This document shows positions 61,879 to 64,000 of a stretch of 64,000 nt of DNA, in pieces. How positions within the stretch are numbered: position 1 is the stretch's first letter; the number at the start of each line of letters is the position of its first letter. Origin of the DNA: Methyloferula stellata AR4 (lineage in GTDB: Bacteria > Pseudomonadota > Alphaproteobacteria > Rhizobiales > Beijerinckiaceae); the NCBI RefSeq assembly GCF_000385335.1, contig NZ_ARWA01000001.1:3240001-3304000 (forward strand), in the 5' to 3' direction. The notes beneath the pieces were generated by a model. That model was not told the DNA's origin. It saw only the letters and a program-made list of their open reading frames with translations, and searched no databases. The translations under genes and the position numbers were made by a program.

Positions 61879-62886
61879 TTATTCGGCGGTGAGCGTGCCG
61901 GACTGAGCGATCCAGCCGTCACGGTCGATACGGCCGCCGAGCTTCAGATCGTGATCGACCTTTTCCGCATCGGCCGGCGTCATCGCGGCGATCTGCCAGA
62001 AATGGTAGATGCCGGCATCGTTCAGCTTCTTGATGATCTGCGGCCCGATGCCATGCAGCTTGGCGAGATCGTCGGGCGCGCCGCGCGGCGCGGTGAGAAG
62101 TTCGAACGCCGGGCCCTGCGCCTCGCCGCCTTCGGCGGGAAGAACCTCGGCTGCCGGCTCTTCCATTTCGCCGACATCGAAACCGGTCGAGCCCTGGCTG
62201 CGCGACAGGCCGTCGAGCGCGGCGCGGGCAACGAGGTCACAATAGAGGCTGATCGCGCGACCGGCATCGTCATTGCCGGGAACCGGGAAATTGATGCCGT
62301 CCGGATCGCAATTCGTATCGAGGATCGCAACGACCGGAATATGCAGGCGCTCCGCCTCCTGGATCGCCAATTGTTCCTTATTCGTGTCGATCACGAAAAT
62401 GAGGTCGGGCGTACCGCCCATGTCCTTGATGCCGCCCAGCGCCTTTTCGAGCTTGTCGCGTTCGCGCGACAGCATGAGGCGCTCTTTCTTGGTAAGGCCC
62501 GTCGCGCCGCCGCCGTCGAGCATTTCGTCGACCTTGCGCAGGCGCTGAATCGAGCCCGAAATGGTCTTCCAATTGGTCAGCATCCCGCCGAGCCAGCGCG
62601 AATTGACGTAATATTGCGCCGAGCGCCGCGCCGCTTCCGCGATCGCGTCCTGCGCCTGGCGCTTGGTGCCGACGAAAAGCACACGTCCGCCACGCGCGAC
62701 CGTATCCGACACGGCCTTCAGCGCCTGGTGCAGCAAAGGCACCGTCTGGGCGAGGTCGATGATATGGATATTATTGCGCGTGCCGAAGATGAAGGATTCC
62801 ATCTTCGGGTTCCAGCGATGCGATTGGTGGCCGAAATGGGCTCCGGATTCGAGAAGCCCACGCATAGTGAATTCAGGCAATGCCAT
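61879..62886 (-). CDS. rpsB: 30S ribosomal protein S2 with C-terminal HhH extension
   Basis: A 335-residue S2. The conserved core begins [20 protein letters not shown] and includes [37 protein letters not shown] and [20 protein letters not shown]. After about residue 235 comes an acidic linker and a helix-hairpin-helix-like extension ([37 protein letters not shown]), found in S2 of many alphaproteobacteria and similar to domains that bind RNA or DNA. The E. coli protein lacks it. It begins the rpsB-tsf operon; the FUSC gene is divergent. Confidence 0.95.
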   Translation of the reverse strand: MALPEFTMRGLLESGAHFGHQSHRWNPKMESFIFGTRNNIHIIDLAQTVPLLHQALKAVSDTVARGGRVLFVGTKRQAQDAIAEAARRSAQYYVNSRWLGGMLTNWKTISGSIQRLRKVDEMLDGGGATGLTKKERLMLSRERDKLEKALGGIKDMGGTPDLIFVIDTNKEQLAIQEAERLHIPVVAILDTNCDPDGINFPVPGNDDAGRAISLYCDLVARAALDGLSRSQGSTGFDVGEMEEPAAEVLPAEGGEAQGPAFELLTAPRGAPDDLAKLHGIGPQIIKKLNDAGIYHFWQIAAMTPADAEKVDHDLKLGGRIDRDGWIAQSGTLTAE

Positions 62887-63168
62887 CTGATGTTTCTCCG
62901 GTTGAGCCGCCGCGGAATCAGTTCAGGCTCCCTTTGGCAAGGAAGCCACCGGCAGCGGGCCTTAAGTCAGGTCCGCAAAGATCCGCGTGTGGAATGAAGG
63001 GGCTTATAGGGGGCGCGGGCTTGCAATGCAAGGCTGCGGCATCCCATGGGCCTCATATAGGAAAAGCTGGCGGTTTTCCAAGGCAATGGCTTATGAAAAC
63101 GCGCCGGTTTCAACCTGTGACGGCTGGGCGTGCCCGGCCTGCTGCCCGATACGAGGATTTTTGATATT

Positions 63169-64000
63169 ATGGCGACGAGCACCGGCCAACCCAATTCCGC
63201 CCAGCCGGAGCAAAAACGCGGTTTGGCCGCTGCCTGGAGCTCCGTCCGCTCCAGGTTCGAGGCCCATAAGGCACCGATACGCTTCTGCCTGCGGGTGACG
63301 TTCGCCGGGCTTCTGGCCTTCTGCCTTGCCCAGCTCGGCAACTTCCCGCTGCGCGGGCTTTGGGCCGTCTTGACCGCCGTCATCGTGACTCAGGTCAGCG
63401 TCGGCGGGTCGATCCTCGCCATTTCCGAATATGTCGTCGGTACGCTGGCAGGCGCGATCTATGCCAGCCTGCTCGCCCTTATTCTTCCACATGGGACGAC
63501 ACCTCTGCTGGGCGTCGTCCTGACCCTCAGCATCGCGCCGCTTGCCTTGGCGGCCGGCCTCAATCCCATGTTCCGCGTGGCGCCCTTCACGGCCGTCATC
63601 GTCTTGTTCGTATCGACCGAGTTTGCGCAAAGCCCGGTCGATTCCGCCATTTATCGCGTGCTGGAAGTCCTGATCGGCGGCGTCAGCACCGTCGTGGTCT
63701 CGCTCGTGATCCTGCCTGAAAAGGCGCATGGCCGGGGACTGAAAGCCGCGGCCGCCGTCCTTGAGCGCCTGGCGAAAGTCCTGCCCCAATTGCTCGAAGG
63801 TTTTAGCCGCGATCTAGGCCCGGGCGGCGCCGTCCGCATCCAGGACGGCCTCGGCGACGCGATCGCCCAATTCCAGACGATCGCTGCGGAAACCAAACGC
63901 GAGCGCCTGACCTATCTGCACCCCGAGCCGGACCTCGCTTCTCTCGGGCGGCTGCTTTTGCGGCTGCGGCACGATTTCGTCATCATCGGACGCGCGGCAG
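63169..64000 (+). CDS. FUSC-family membrane protein (partial, runs off the window)
   Basis: An open frame of about 277 codons from the ATG at 63169 to the window end, still open. The N-terminus is polar, then about six hydrophobic helices (LRVTFAGLLAFCLAQLGNF, LWAVLTAVIVTQVSVGGSI, VVGTLAGAIYASLLALIL, PFTAVIVLFVSTEFAQSP) lead to a cytoplasmic helical part (LERLAKVLPQLLEGFSRD). This is the fusaric-acid-resistance/aromatic-acid exporter (FUSC) pattern, which usually continues to 350 or 700 residues. The substrate is unknown. It is divergent from rpsB across 282 bases that hold no other gene. Confidence 0.8.
   Translation, partial: MATSTGQPNSAQPEQKRGLAAAWSSVRSRFEAHKAPIRFCLRVTFAGLLAFCLAQLGNFPLRGLWAVLTAVIVTQVSVGGSILAISEYVVGTLAGAIYASLLALILPHGTTPLLGVVLTLSIAPLALAAGLNPMFRVAPFTAVIVLFVSTEFAQSPVDSAIYRVLEVLIGGVSTVVVSLVILPEKAHGRGLKAAAAVLERLAKVLPQLLEGFSRDLGPGGAVRIQDGLGDAIAQFQTIAAETKRERLTYLHPEPDLASLGRLLLRLRHDFVIIGRAA

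Overview
The window looks like a chromosomal segment of a GC-rich alphaproteobacterium of the order Hyphomicrobiales, and Beijerinckiaceae (the Beijerinckia / Methylocella / Methylocapsa group) is my best guess. The pointers are the ribosomal protein S2 with a C-terminal helix-hairpin-helix extension, the rpsB-tsf-pyrH-frr-uppS-cdsA-dxr-rseP-bamA-lpxD-fabZ-lpxA-lpxB gene order, Omp25/31-type barrels with a VVAKY tail, a PleC/PdhS-type kinase, an ECF SigF/NrsF pair, and MxaD-like periplasmic proteins of the kind found in methylotrophs. The taxonomic placement is inference. No phage, insertion sequence, CRISPR array or rRNA was seen. There is one tRNA (Ser, UGA).

Layout. 0-3.5 kb: LplT-like MFS carrier, then a leftward operon of two MxaD-like SRPBCC proteins and a YVTN beta-propeller. 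3.6-12.8 kb: aminopeptidase N, a PleC-like histidine kinase, small proteins and a membrane diguanylate cyclase with PAS domains. 13.1-17.1 kb: a bufferin-type RiPP locus (bufA-bufB-bufC-doxX), divergent from sigF-nrsF, with matching GTAAC-N16-CGAA-type promoter candidates facing both ways. 17.1-24.2 kb: galE, an atypical Nramp transporter, a periplasmic TPR protein, and a two-gene operon of a pyruvate phosphate dikinase-like protein without its PEP/pyruvate barrel plus a large DUF47/PhoU-like protein. 24.4-32.7 kb: sorbosone-dehydrogenase-like/cytochrome c fusion, PLD-family protein, small cytochrome, photolyase, secreted peroxiredoxin. 32.7-37.6 kb: tRNA-Ser, three outer-membrane barrel proteins, rimO. 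37.7-39.1 kb: a lone, AT-richer TIR-domain gene, probably an acquired defence gene.

39.2-52.9 kb is the leftward housekeeping block for lipid A, outer-membrane assembly, isoprenoid and phospholipid precursors, ribosome recycling and UMP kinase. Its usual neighbours tsf and rpsB lie at 60.7-62.9 kb on the same strand. The two parts are separated by about 7.8 kb of rightward genes (histidine kinase, LuxR-type regulator, TonB-dependent receptor, nucleoside transporter, phosphoesterase, BrnT/BrnA toxin-antitoxin). The usual lpxI is absent between lpxA and lpxB. The window ends inside a FUSC-family membrane protein.

Intergenic spaces carry at least two families of palindromic repeats. One is a REP-like CCGAAAAGT/ACTTTTCGG palindrome bounded by GCATGATC/GATCATGC, seen at seven or more sites. 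The other is a composite element with AGAGCGGGAT/ATCCCGCTCT ends, seen at about 10.1 kb and in the rpsB-tsf gap.

The least-described systems are the PPDK-like/DUF47 pair, the SigF-controlled bufferin locus and the TIR gene.
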